DNA of 64,000 nucleotides from Pseudaminobacter soli (ex Zhang et al. 2022) (lineage in GTDB: Bacteria > Pseudomonadota > Alphaproteobacteria > Rhizobiales > Rhizobiaceae). The stretch spans positions 617,405 to 681,404 of the forward strand of contig NZ_JABVCF010000001.1 of NCBI RefSeq assembly GCF_014595955.1, read 5' to 3'. A program made the position numbers and the translations under genes. Within the stretch, counting starts at the first letter, position 1. Each line of letters starts with the position of its first letter. Below, in pieces: positions 49,872 to 58,417 of this stretch. The notes below the pieces were generated by a model. The model was given only the letters and a program-made list of their open reading frames with translations, was not told the DNA's origin and did not search any database.

Positions 49872-50656
49872 CAGCTTTCCCCGAACGCCCCTGCCATTGC
49901 GCCGCCGTCCACCGGATAGAGGCCGCCCGTCAGATAGGCTGCGGCCGGCGAGCAGAGAAACATTGCGAGCCCCGCGACGTCTTCGACCTGCGCGAAGCGG
50001 CCCATCGGGATGGCAGCCGCCCAGTTCGCCTTATCCGCCGCCGATGCGACGGTGCGGAACATGTCGGTCTCGACCACGTGGGGCAGAATGGCGTTGACGC
50101 GGATGTTGTCGCGGGCGTGGTCGAGGGCGAGCACCTTGGTGAGCCCGATCACGCCGAACTTGGAGGCGCAATAAACGGCGCGGCGCTGGAAACCGGTTAT
50201 GCCGGCCGTAGACGAAACCTGGATGATCGAGCCACCCTCCCCTCGGCGCGTCGCTTCGGCAATGAACCGCTTGGAGAGCCACAGCACGCTATTGAAATTG
50301 AGCTCCATCAGTTCCCGGGTGCGATCCGCAGTAATGGAGTCGGTCGTCACCCCCCAGGACCGGCCTGCATTGTTGACGAGGAAATCGATCCTTCCGTGGA
50401 CTTCGATGGCCCGGTCGAAGACCGCATCGGCGGCGCCCTCCACCGACAGGTCGCCACCCAGGGCGATGATCTCCTGACCGTCCGGCCTCAATGTTTCCGC
50501 CCTGCGCGTGACAGCGTCCTCATCGATGTCCTGCATGACGACATGCGCGCCGAGATCGGCGAACGCCTGGGCGATCCCGGCTCCAATGCCGCCGGCGGCG
50601 CCGGTCACCAGGGCTACCTTGCCGCTGAAAATTCCATCGCTGAATGTCTTTGCCAT
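49871..50656 (-). CDS. Short-chain dehydrogenase/reductase
   Basis: NAD(P)-dependent oxidoreductase of 261 aa. Cofactor motif TGAAGGIGAGIAQAF, NNAGRSWG, catalytic Tyr-Lys pair in YCASKFG with Ser in QVSSTAG, and C-terminal YPVDGGAMAGA. It probably oxidises a sugar or polyol hydroxyl. ATG at 50656 shares one base with the TAA of the upstream dehydratase gene. Confidence 0.9.
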   Translation of the reverse strand: MAKTFSDGIFSGKVALVTGAAGGIGAGIAQAFADLGAHVVMQDIDEDAVTRRAETLRPDGQEIIALGGDLSVEGAADAVFDRAIEVHGRIDFLVNNAGRSWGVTTDSITADRTRELMELNFNSVLWLSKRFIAEATRRGEGGSIIQVSSTAGITGFQRRAVYCASKFGVIGLTKVLALDHARDNIRVNAILPHVVETDMFRTVASAADKANWAAAIPMGRFAQVEDVAGLAMFLCSPAAAYLTGGLYPVDGGAMAGAFGES

Positions 50657-51828
50657 TATGCTTTCACTCGCCATGCCTCGAGTGCGGCCTCGTCAATATC
50701 AAGGCCCAGTCCCGGGCGATCAAAAGGTTCGACCATGCCCCGATCCGACAAAAACAACGGCGAACGGAGGAACTCCTCCCGCCAGGGCGAGGGATCCATG
50801 TCGCACTCGAAATAGTCGGCGTTGGGCAGGGCGTAGAGAAGATTGATGCAGGCCGCCAGGCTGACCGCCGTGCTGTAGTTCTTGGAGGAGAAGGTCAGGT
50901 GCCGCATCTGCGCATAGGCGGCGATCTTGCGGGCCTCCGTGATGCCGCCGACCTGGATCACGTCCGGCTGGACCACCTGAATGGCACCGGCATCCATGAG
51001 GGCTGCAAAGTTGAACTTGCTGGTCTCCGTCTCGAAGCCTGCGATCGGCACGCGGGTACGGCGCGCGAGCTCGGCGCAACCGGTGATGTTCTCCGGCTGG
51101 GTTGGCTCTTCGAACCAGCGGATGCCGAGTCGCTCGAACTGGTCGGCATAAGCCATGGCGGTGCGGGCATCGAGCGACGTTGTGGCATCGCACATCAGGT
51201 CGAGCTCGGCGCCGAGCGCCTCCCGCGCCGCTTCGACGCGGGCGATGTCCTCGGCGAAGGAGACGCGCATCGGCGTCTCGTGGAGCACGCCGGCATGGAC
51301 GGCCGAGGCCATGTTGCCGACCTTCATCTTGTAGCCGAGATAGCCGGCGGCACGGGCCTGCGAGACGTCGGCGGCAAAATCATCCACCGTGTAGTCACGT
51401 CGGTAATAGCCGGAGGACGCATAGGAGCGGAGCGGACGGCCGAACCCGCCGAGCATGCGCCAGACCGGCTGCCCTGACGCCTTCCCCATGATGTCCCAGA
51501 GCGCGATGTCGATGCCTGAGAGGCAGGACAGCAGGATGCCCTTGCGGCCGTGATAATAGGTCTCCTGATAGACCTTCTCCCAGAGATATTCCGGACGGCG
51601 CGGGTCGTGGCCGACGATCAGCGGCTGGATCTGCTTTTCCAGGACCGCAACCGTGGTGTCAAAAGGGCCGCCCCACATCGCCGCCTCGCCCCAGCCGACA
51701 ATGTCCGGGTCATCGGTGTAGACCTTGACCAGGACCGCTTCCCGCGACTGGTACTCGCCGCGGGCATAGGTCAGCGGATAGGGCATGCGATATTCGAGAC
51801 AGAACGTCTCCAGTCCGGTAATCTTCAT
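50656..51828 (-). CDS. Mandelate racemase/muconate lactonizing-type enolase superfamily protein, copy 2
   Basis: A 390-aa member different from copy 1. It has a KxK motif (YKMKVG), metal ligands in LMCDATTSL, WFEEPTQPEN and AGFETETSKF and an Asp in VQPDVIQVGG. The usual His partner is not seen: the matching strand reads FSSKNYSTAVS instead of the common PH. So the reaction may differ from standard dehydration or epimerisation. It follows the ABC ATPase gene by 13 bases. Confidence 0.85.
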   Translation of the reverse strand: MKITGLETFCLEYRMPYPLTYARGEYQSREAVLVKVYTDDPDIVGWGEAAMWGGPFDTTVAVLEKQIQPLIVGHDPRRPEYLWEKVYQETYYHGRKGILLSCLSGIDIALWDIMGKASGQPVWRMLGGFGRPLRSYASSGYYRRDYTVDDFAADVSQARAAGYLGYKMKVGNMASAVHAGVLHETPMRVSFAEDIARVEAAREALGAELDLMCDATTSLDARTAMAYADQFERLGIRWFEEPTQPENITGCAELARRTRVPIAGFETETSKFNFAALMDAGAIQVVQPDVIQVGGITEARKIAAYAQMRHLTFSSKNYSTAVSLAACINLLYALPNADYFECDMDPSPWREEFLRSPLFLSDRGMVEPFDRPGLGLDIDEAALEAWRVKA

Positions 51829-51841
51829 TTTCTTCCTGTGC

Positions 51842-52876
51842 TCAGTTGGTGCGCAAGCACACGACCCGATCGCGCAGAATCTCGAGATTCACGCGGTCGT
51901 TCTTGCCGAAGGACTCGTAGCTTTCGTTACGGACCGTCAGTTCCTGTCCGGGCGCCACGCTGACAACATACTCGGTGGTCCCGCCGAGGAAACGGCATTG
52001 CTGGACCACCCCTTCGATCCGTCCGTCGCCGATCTCCCTCGATAGGCGGATGTCCTCCGGACGGATCGCGATTGCCTTGACGCTGGTGTCGGCGTTGTCG
52101 GGCAGCGGGAAACCGACCTCGCCCTTCGTCACGAACCTGCCGGACGCCACGGCGCCATGGACGACGTTTGCTCCACCGATGAAATCGGCGACGAAGGGCG
52201 TCTCCGGCGCGCGGTAGAGCCGCGTCGGCGTGTCCATCTGCTCGACCAGGCCACCATTCATGACCGCGACATAGTCGGACAGGACGAGCGCCTCGCTCTG
52301 GTCGTGCGTGACGAAGACGGTCGTGATCTTCAGCTCACGGACGATGCGGTTGATCTCGTCGCGCATCTCCTCGCGGAGCTTCAGATCGAGCGCGGAAAGA
52401 GGCTCGTCGAGCAACAGGATGTCCGGCCGGATGGCGAGCGCGCGGGCAAGCGCCACACGCTGCTGCTGTCCGCCCGAAAGCTGCCGCGGGGCGCGGTCGA
52501 TGAAGGCGCCCATCTTCACGATGTCGATCGCCTGACGCGCGCGTTCGTCGCGTTCCGCCCGCCCGACACCACGCATCCGTAGCCCGAAGGCGACGTTCTG
52601 CGCCACGCTCATATGCGGGAACAGCGCATAGGACTGGAATACCATGCCGATATTGCGATGCCGGGCAGGCACACGCGTGATGTCCTTGCCGGCAAGCATG
52701 ATGGTTCCGGCGCTGGGCTGCTCGAAGCCGGCAATCATGCGCAAGGTGGTCGTCTTGCCGCATCCGGACGGGCCAAGCAGGCTAAGCACCTCGCCCTGCG
52801 CAAGCGAAAAGCCGACGCCTTTCACGGCATGGAAGGGCCCGAAGGATTTTTCAACGCTGTCTAGCTTGAGTGTCAC
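51842..52876 (-). CDS. ABC transporter ATPase, PotA-like
   Basis: Cytoplasmic ATPase of 344 aa. Walker A GPSGCGKTTTLRM, signature LSGGQQQRVALARAL, Walker B DILLLDEPLSALD, then a C-terminal TOBE-type extension (residues about 240-344). Most similar in layout to spermidine/putrescine-type ATPases. Preferred start is GTG at 52876. It works with the binding protein and two permeases upstream. Confidence 0.9.
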   Translation of the reverse strand: MTLKLDSVEKSFGPFHAVKGVGFSLAQGEVLSLLGPSGCGKTTTLRMIAGFEQPSAGTIMLAGKDITRVPARHRNIGMVFQSYALFPHMSVAQNVAFGLRMRGVGRAERDERARQAIDIVKMGAFIDRAPRQLSGGQQQRVALARALAIRPDILLLDEPLSALDLKLREEMRDEINRIVRELKITTVFVTHDQSEALVLSDYVAVMNGGLVEQMDTPTRLYRAPETPFVADFIGGANVVHGAVASGRFVTKGEVGFPLPDNADTSVKAIAIRPEDIRLSREIGDGRIEGVVQQCRFLGGTTEYVVSVAPGQELTVRNESYESFGKNDRVNLEILRDRVVCLRTN

Positions 52877-52939
52877 TATCTCTTCACCGAAGTGGGGCGA
52901 CCGGGCTGGCAAGCCCGGCCGCATGCATTCTGCTGGAAC

Positions 52940-54001
52940 TTACCGGACCAGGGCCTTGGCCTTCTGCCAGACCTCGGTCGCCTTCGTCTCATAGGCGGCA
53001 CCGAGGTTCCGCTGGAACTGGACGCGATTGAGGTTTGCCTCCGCGTCGTCGACGCCGAGCGTTGCGCGAAGCTCCGCGTCGAGCAGCGGCACGGCCTTCT
53101 GGTTCGCGGGCGCGTAGCCGAGTTCCTTGCCGAGCTGCGCCTGCGTTTCCGGCGAGATCATGTGATCGAGCAAGGCATAGGCCGCATCGGGGTTGGGGGC
53201 GTCCTTGACAAGGCAGGGGCCATCGTACCAGGCGATGAAGCCTTCCTCGGGATAGACGAGCTCGATCGGAAGACCCTTGGCCTTGGCCTGGCGGAAGCCG
53301 CCGTCATCGGTGTCGGCGATCCAGATCTCCCCGGCCGCGAGCAACTGAGCCATCTCGTCATAGTGCTGGTAGATGGTCCGCACCTGAGGCATGTCCGCCT
53401 CGAGCGTCTTGGCGATTGTGGCCCACTGCTCTTCCGTGAGCGGTCCATATTCGAAACCGGCCTGGAAGCAGGAGCGGTAGGCCTGCTCGTTCGCCTTGTC
53501 GATCTTGCCGATGCGGCCCTTGTACTTGCCCGAATAGACGTCCTTCCAGGACTTGATCGGCCCGCCGGTCTTCGCGGGGTTGTAGGCGATCAGGCCGTTG
53601 GCGCCCCAGGAATAGGTGACCAGTTCGTGCTGTCCGCTTTCCTTCGGCTTCTGGAAGGGAGCGTACATGTCCTTGAAATTCGACAGCCGGTCGACATCGA
53701 TCGCGTCGATGAGCCCCTGCCGCATGGCCACTTCCTCGTAGCCGACGCCGAGGAAGACCACGTCATAGGTGCCGAGGCCGGCGGCGCGGATCTTGTTCAT
53801 CGCCTCCTTCTCGGAAGCGTAGTAGTCGATGTTGACCTTGGTACCGTGCTTTTCCTCGAAAGCCGGCAGCGCGAAGTCGATGTAATTGCCCCAGCTCAGC
53901 ACGTTGATCGAGCCGCCGAGCTTTTCCTGCGCCCAGCCTCGGCCGGTCAGGCCGAGGGTTAAGCCAGCGGCGGAAGCTGCAAGAAGTTGACGTCTGTTCA
54001 T
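52940..54001 (-). CDS. ABC transporter substrate-binding protein, PotD/PotF-like
   Basis: Periplasmic protein of 353 aa with a Tat-like signal (MNRRQLLAASAAGLTLGL, cleavage near AQEKL). Domain marks are NVLSWGNYIDFALPAFEEKHG, VFLGVGYEEVAM and ISPETQAQLGKELGYAP. Family members bind polyamines or related small organic cations; the neighbours point to a sugar acid, so the ligand is open. Confidence 0.88.
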   Translation of the reverse strand: MNRRQLLAASAAGLTLGLTGRGWAQEKLGGSINVLSWGNYIDFALPAFEEKHGTKVNIDYYASEKEAMNKIRAAGLGTYDVVFLGVGYEEVAMRQGLIDAIDVDRLSNFKDMYAPFQKPKESGQHELVTYSWGANGLIAYNPAKTGGPIKSWKDVYSGKYKGRIGKIDKANEQAYRSCFQAGFEYGPLTEEQWATIAKTLEADMPQVRTIYQHYDEMAQLLAAGEIWIADTDDGGFRQAKAKGLPIELVYPEEGFIAWYDGPCLVKDAPNPDAAYALLDHMISPETQAQLGKELGYAPANQKAVPLLDAELRATLGVDDAEANLNRVQFQRNLGAAYETKATEVWQKAKALVR

Positions 54002-54020
54002 TCCAAACCTCCCTTGGTTG

Positions 54021-54794
54021 TTATTTGCGTTTCGACCAGGTGAGCCGCAACGCGGCAACGCTGAGCACCACGGTTGCAGCCAGGATCAGCGTCGAGACGG
54101 CGTTGATCTCCGGCGTGATGCCGACCTTGACGATCGAGTAAATGCGGATCGGCAGCGTGGTTGTCCCGGCCGACGTGAGGAAGAAGCTGACCACGAATTC
54201 GCCGATCGAGATCGTGAATGCGAAAAGGGCCGCTCCGATGATGCCCGGCATGATGCCGGGAATGGTGACGCGCAGGATCACGGCGAGTTCGCCAGCGCCG
54301 AGCCCACGGGCCGCCTCCTCGAGCGAGCGGTCGAACCGCGCCAGGCTCGAGATCAGGATGAAGGTGCAATAAGGCAACGCCAGCAGCACGTGACCGAGCA
54401 ACATCGCCACGAAGCCGGTCTGGAAACCGATGAAGCGGGCAAAAAGCAGCAGGGACACGCCCATGATGATTCCCGGCGCCAGCATGGGCATGACCGTAAG
54501 CAGCAGGAAGGCGTTCTTGCCGCGAAAGTCGTGACGGACGATCGCGAGCGCTGAGAGGAGGCCGAGCGCGGTTGCCACCGCGGTCGCAATCACGCCGACC
54601 TGCAGGCTCGTCCAGAGGGCGTCGAGGGTTTTCCTGTCGGCCAGCAACTTGCTGTACCAATGGGTGTCGAATGCCTTGATCGGCAGCGTCGTGATCATGT
54701 CCTGGTTGAAGCTGGTGATCACCACCAGCGCGATCGGCAGATAGACGAACGCAAAGACGATCGCGGCGAAGGTCCCGAGGATCCAGCGAGCCAT
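54021..54794 (-). CDS. ABC transporter permease, PotC-like
   Basis: Inner-membrane permease of 257 aa with about six helices and the EAA coupling motif (LEEAARGLGAGELAVILRV). Start ATG at 54794, six bases after the companion permease gene. Confidence 0.9.
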   Translation of the reverse strand: MARWILGTFAAIVFAFVYLPIALVVITSFNQDMITTLPIKAFDTHWYSKLLADRKTLDALWTSLQVGVIATAVATALGLLSALAIVRHDFRGKNAFLLLTVMPMLAPGIIMGVSLLLFARFIGFQTGFVAMLLGHVLLALPYCTFILISSLARFDRSLEEAARGLGAGELAVILRVTIPGIMPGIIGAALFAFTISIGEFVVSFFLTSAGTTTLPIRIYSIVKVGITPEINAVSTLILAATVVLSVAALRLTWSKRK

Positions 54795-54799
54795 GGCGC

Positions 54800-55660
54800 T
54801 TACTCCTGGCCAAGCATGCTGCGGTTGATGTTCAGGAAGCGGCCGACGATCAGAAGACAGGCCAGTATGCTTCCTAGCAGGACCATCGACAGCGCGGAGC
54901 CGAACGGCCAATCGAAGTTCGAGAACGCGGTCGTGATGAGATTGCCGAACATCACCCCTTGCAGGCCGCCGAGCATGTTGGGCACCACATACTCACCCAT
55001 GGCGGGGATGAAGGTGATGATGCAGCCGGCGATGATGCCGGGGGCGATCAGCGGCAGAGTGATGAAGGCAAAACGCCGCGCAGGTCCGGCACCAAGGTTC
55101 TCGGCGGCCTCGAGCACCGAGTTGTCGAGGCGCTCGATCGCGGCATAGATCGGAACCAGCATGTAGGGCAGGTAGATGTAGACGAGGCCGATCACCACTG
55201 CCGCCTTGGTGAAGAGCAGCCGGATGGGCTCCTCGATCAGGCCGGCCGACAAGAGCAGCCAATTCATCAGGCCCGCCTCGCCGATGACGAGATTCCATGA
55301 ATAGGTGCGGATAAGCACACTGACCCAACCGGGAACGATAAGGGCCAGAACGAGAAAGACGCGCAGACGCGGCGGCACGAAACGGACAAGGAAATAGGAG
55401 AGAGGCAGCGACAGCGCGAGCGCACCGATGGTGGTCATCAGCGCCATGCCGGCCGAACCGGCCAGCGTCCCGAGATAGAGCGGGTCGGCGGCGATCTTTT
55501 CGTACTGCGTGAGTTGCAGCGAATGCTCGACCAGATAGTCGTCGTTGATTGCCCAGAAGCTGTGGATCGCCATCAGCGAGATCGGCGCCACGAAAAGAAT
55601 GAGGAGGGTCAGCAGGGGCGGTACCAATAGGCACGCTAGCTGCCCGCGCTCGTTCGCCAT
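54800..55660 (-). CDS. ABC transporter permease, PotB-like
   Basis: Inner-membrane permease of 286 aa with about six helices and the EAA motif (LEAAENLGAGPARRFAFI). Two starts are possible: ATG at 55660 has a GGGAG site and matches the family's N-terminus; ATG at 55684 would add eight residues. First gene of the operon. Confidence 0.9.
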   Translation of the reverse strand: MANERGQLACLLVPPLLTLLILFVAPISLMAIHSFWAINDDYLVEHSLQLTQYEKIAADPLYLGTLAGSAGMALMTTIGALALSLPLSYFLVRFVPPRLRVFLVLALIVPGWVSVLIRTYSWNLVIGEAGLMNWLLLSAGLIEEPIRLLFTKAAVVIGLVYIYLPYMLVPIYAAIERLDNSVLEAAENLGAGPARRFAFITLPLIAPGIIAGCIITFIPAMGEYVVPNMLGGLQGVMFGNLITTAFSNFDWPFGSALSMVLLGSILACLLIVGRFLNINRSMLGQE

Positions 55661-55779
55661 TCTTGCTGCTCCCACCCTTTTCATCTGCCGCCCCGCATCT
55701 TGTGCGCGAGGCTAGGAGCCAATAGGGTATTTGGCAAATTTATTAGCCTTATAGACCTCATTAGGAGATGAAATAGCCC

Positions 55780-56634
55780 GTGGCCGGTGATCTCGACATC
55801 GACCTGCTCAGAGCGTTTGCAACCGTCTATCAGTCGGGCGGCTTCTCGCCGGCTGCCGAAATTCTTGGCCGCAGCCAGCCGGCGATCAGCCTGCAGATCA
55901 AACGACTAGAGGAACGCGTCGGCAGTCAGCTCTTCGAGCGGAGTTCTGCACGCGGCGTTTCGCTTACGCCGACCGGTCTGACGCTGATGGACTATGCCCG
56001 TCAGATCGTCGCTCTTCACGACGAGGCGATGGCAAGGGTAGCACTGCCCAGCTTCAATGCCTTTGTCCGGCTCGGCATTTTGGAAGAACTGAGCAACTAC
56101 CGCCTTCCGACCGTGCTGCGTTCGTTTTCCAAGGTCTTTCCGGACGCCAACCTTCAGGTGCAGGTGAAGCTGAGCAATAGCCTCATGCTCGAAATGCTGC
56201 AGGGCCGCCTCGACATCATCGTCATCGCCGCCGAGGCAAATACGCCCAACACCATCCCTCTCTGGTCGGAACAGTTGGTCTGGGTGGCCTCGAGCGCGGT
56301 CCCCACTTCGGTGCGGCAGCCGCTGCCCCTGGTCAGCCTTCCCGATCCTTGCTTCTACCGCAAAGCAGCCACACAAGCCCTCACCGGCGCGGGACAGCAA
56401 TGGGTCGACGTCTGCTCCAGCAGCACGATGGCCGGCATCCGGGCTTCGGTGATCGCCGGCATCGGTGTCACCGCAATGGGCAAGACCGAAGTGACCGAGG
56501 GCCTGCACATCCTCGGTTCCGATTCCGGCCTGCCCCGGCTCTCCGACGCAGAGGTCGTGATCTATTTCCGCGACAAGGGATTTGAGAGCGTGGCCAAGGC
56601 CCTAGCTGCGCATGTGCGCAAGAGCATCGCGTGA
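55780..56634 (+). CDS. LysR-family regulator
   Basis: A 284-aa regulator with an N-terminal helix-turn-helix (LLRAFATVYQSGGFSPAAEI, then SQPAISLQIKRLEERVG) and a type 2 periplasmic-binding-like effector domain. The start GTG at 55780 follows an AGGAG. It is divergent from the catabolic operon and transcribed toward a second aldolase, so it probably controls both in response to the substrate or an intermediate. Confidence 0.9.
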   Translation: MAGDLDIDLLRAFATVYQSGGFSPAAEILGRSQPAISLQIKRLEERVGSQLFERSSARGVSLTPTGLTLMDYARQIVALHDEAMARVALPSFNAFVRLGILEELSNYRLPTVLRSFSKVFPDANLQVQVKLSNSLMLEMLQGRLDIIVIAAEANTPNTIPLWSEQLVWVASSAVPTSVRQPLPLVSLPDPCFYRKAATQALTGAGQQWVDVCSSSTMAGIRASVIAGIGVTAMGKTEVTEGLHILGSDSGLPRLSDAEVVIYFRDKGFESVAKALAAHVRKSIA

Positions 56635-56676
56635 CAACGCGTCGACCACGATCAACCAGAAGGAACCAGCTTTTCA

Positions 56677-57417
56677 ATGACGAGTGCGAATGAATTGGCC
56701 AGGCCCGCCATCGGCTTCTGGCTGGAGAGTGACAATCAGAAGGCGTGCGAGATCGCGCGCCTGGCCGGCTTCGAGCTTGTTCTGTTCGATATGGAACACG
56801 GCACGCTGGACCTGCCTGCGCTCGATCGGCTGCTGCCCTTCTGCCAGTCAATCGGCCTCACCGCCTATGTGAGGTTGGCCGAAGCGACGCGCCCCAACAT
56901 CCAGCATGCGCTCGACGCTGGAGCAGAAGCGATCGTGCTGCCGCAACTGCGCGATCTCGCGCATGCCAGAAAGGTGACCGAATTCGCGAAATTCGCCCCG
57001 CTCGGCACGCGAGGCGTCGGCTACGGCCGGACGCAGCGATATGGGGGCGCCAGCAATGATTTCTTCCGCGAGGAAAACGAGCAGCGCCTCTGCTACGCGA
57101 TGATCGAAACTGCGGAGGCCCTCGCCGATGCTGAGGCGATCGCGGCCCTGCCCTGCGTGGACGGGCTCTTCATGGGGCCGGGCGACCTCTCGGTCGCGCG
57201 TGGACGCGGCGCATTCAGTGCATCCGAGGCCGACGTTGCCGACCTGAAGCACATCGCGAATGCTGCACACCTCGCGGGAAAGTGCTGGGCTCTGCCGGCT
57301 ACAAATTCGCGCCTGCGCGAGGCGGCGCTGGCGCTCTCGCCGAGCTTCGTGATGCTTGGCGACGATCTGTCCGCCCTGTCGATCGGTTTCGAGGCCCTTC
57401 GATCAAATCTGAACTGA
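56677..57417 (+). CDS. HpcH/HpaI-family aldolase, copy 2
   Basis: A 246-aa class II aldolase with LVLFDMEHGTLDLPAL, EAIVLPQLRDL, YAMIETAEAL and LFMGPGDLSVARG, paralogous to the gene at 49122. It follows the LysR gene by about 40 bases. Two aldolases in the same locus suggest two cleavage steps or different stereochemistry. Confidence 0.88.
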   Translation: MTSANELARPAIGFWLESDNQKACEIARLAGFELVLFDMEHGTLDLPALDRLLPFCQSIGLTAYVRLAEATRPNIQHALDAGAEAIVLPQLRDLAHARKVTEFAKFAPLGTRGVGYGRTQRYGGASNDFFREENEQRLCYAMIETAEALADAEAIAALPCVDGLFMGPGDLSVARGRGAFSASEADVADLKHIANAAHLAGKCWALPATNSRLREAALALSPSFVMLGDDLSALSIGFEALRSNLN

Positions 57418-57584
57418 AGCCCAATCGCGGTCTAGACGCGGGCAAACATCGGGAGACGGAATCAAAGGCTTCGTTGACAATGGGCAGTTGCCAACTCGAA
57501 GTGGCGCTGCCCGGCGTAGCCGCGGTTACAGGGAGAACGCGAGGCCGCTCTTTGCCGCTGGCGCACGATGAAGAGGAGACAATC

Positions 57585-58058
57585 ATGACGAACCAAAACC
57601 GCTTCCTGCGCGAAGCAATCGAACTTGCATATGCAAATATCGAGAAAGGTGGCCGCCCGTTCGGCGCGGTGGTCGTCAGGGACGGCGAAGTGATCGCGAC
57701 CGGCGTCAACGAAATTCACAGCACAAATGACCCCACCGCGCATGCCGAACTAACCGCGCTCCGCGCCGCCGGCCGCAAGGTCGGTTCTCCCAATCTCGAA
57801 GGCTGCGCGGTCTATGCCAGTGGCCATCCCTGCCCGATGTGCATGGCGGCGATGCGGCTGGCCGGCGTCACCGAGGTCGCCTACGCCTACTCCAACGACG
57901 ACGGCGCTCCGTTCGGACTTTCGACCGCAGCGATCTATGCGGATTTGGCCAAGCCCTTTGCTGAGCAATCCATGACAATCCGACACGTGCCGCTTCGGCT
58001 GGAGTCGCGCCCGGATCTCTATGCAGTCTGGAAGCGCAGCCAGGACGAGTGGGCATAA
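57585..58058 (+). CDS. Nucleoside deaminase (cytidine deaminase superfamily)
   Basis: A 157-aa zinc enzyme. Active-site motifs are THAEL in PTAHAELTALRAAG and PCPMCMAAM; the order and length match guanine/tRNA-adenosine/cytosine-type deaminases (family NUD). Strong GAGGAG site before ATG at 57585. Substrate is not clear; guanine deaminase-like is likeliest. Confidence 0.87.
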   Translation: MTNQNRFLREAIELAYANIEKGGRPFGAVVVRDGEVIATGVNEIHSTNDPTAHAELTALRAAGRKVGSPNLEGCAVYASGHPCPMCMAAMRLAGVTEVAYAYSNDDGAPFGLSTAAIYADLAKPFAEQSMTIRHVPLRLESRPDLYAVWKRSQDEWA

Positions 58059-58417
58059 GCGTAACGAAGCTCAACGCCCCCGCCGCCTGCCCGATTCCTG
58101 CCCCTCGCAGTCATCGTCCTGGTCAGCCCTTGATGGCATGGCTTGGTGGCATGAACGTTCGCTGGCGCAGAATTGGTGAAGGTCTGCTTATGCCAGCAGC
58201 GTTCAAACGATTGGCGTTGCTGTCGGTTTGAAGTGCTGATTCAGTCCTTTTGACAGCATCCTCGCTGAAACCAGCACGGCATTCCACCTCTCATTGGATA
58301 ACAGCCAATTTCCTATCCGTGAAAAAAGTTGACACGGGAGGACCTCTGCTACCTAATGCCGCGTGGGAACATAAAAAATGATCGTCATCAGACGGCGCGA
58401 CAATTGAGGAGAAGACC
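58059..58417. other. Intergenic region upstream of the Liv-type operon
   Basis: About 360 bases without a gene. The only signal is a weak promoter-like pair near its end, listed separately. Confidence 0.5.
58329..58357 (+). promoter_or_regulatory. Candidate sigma-70-like promoter
   Basis: TTGACA at 58329-58334, 17 bases, then CCTAAT at 58352-58357, about 60 bases upstream of the binding-protein start. The -10 box is weak. Confidence 0.3.
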
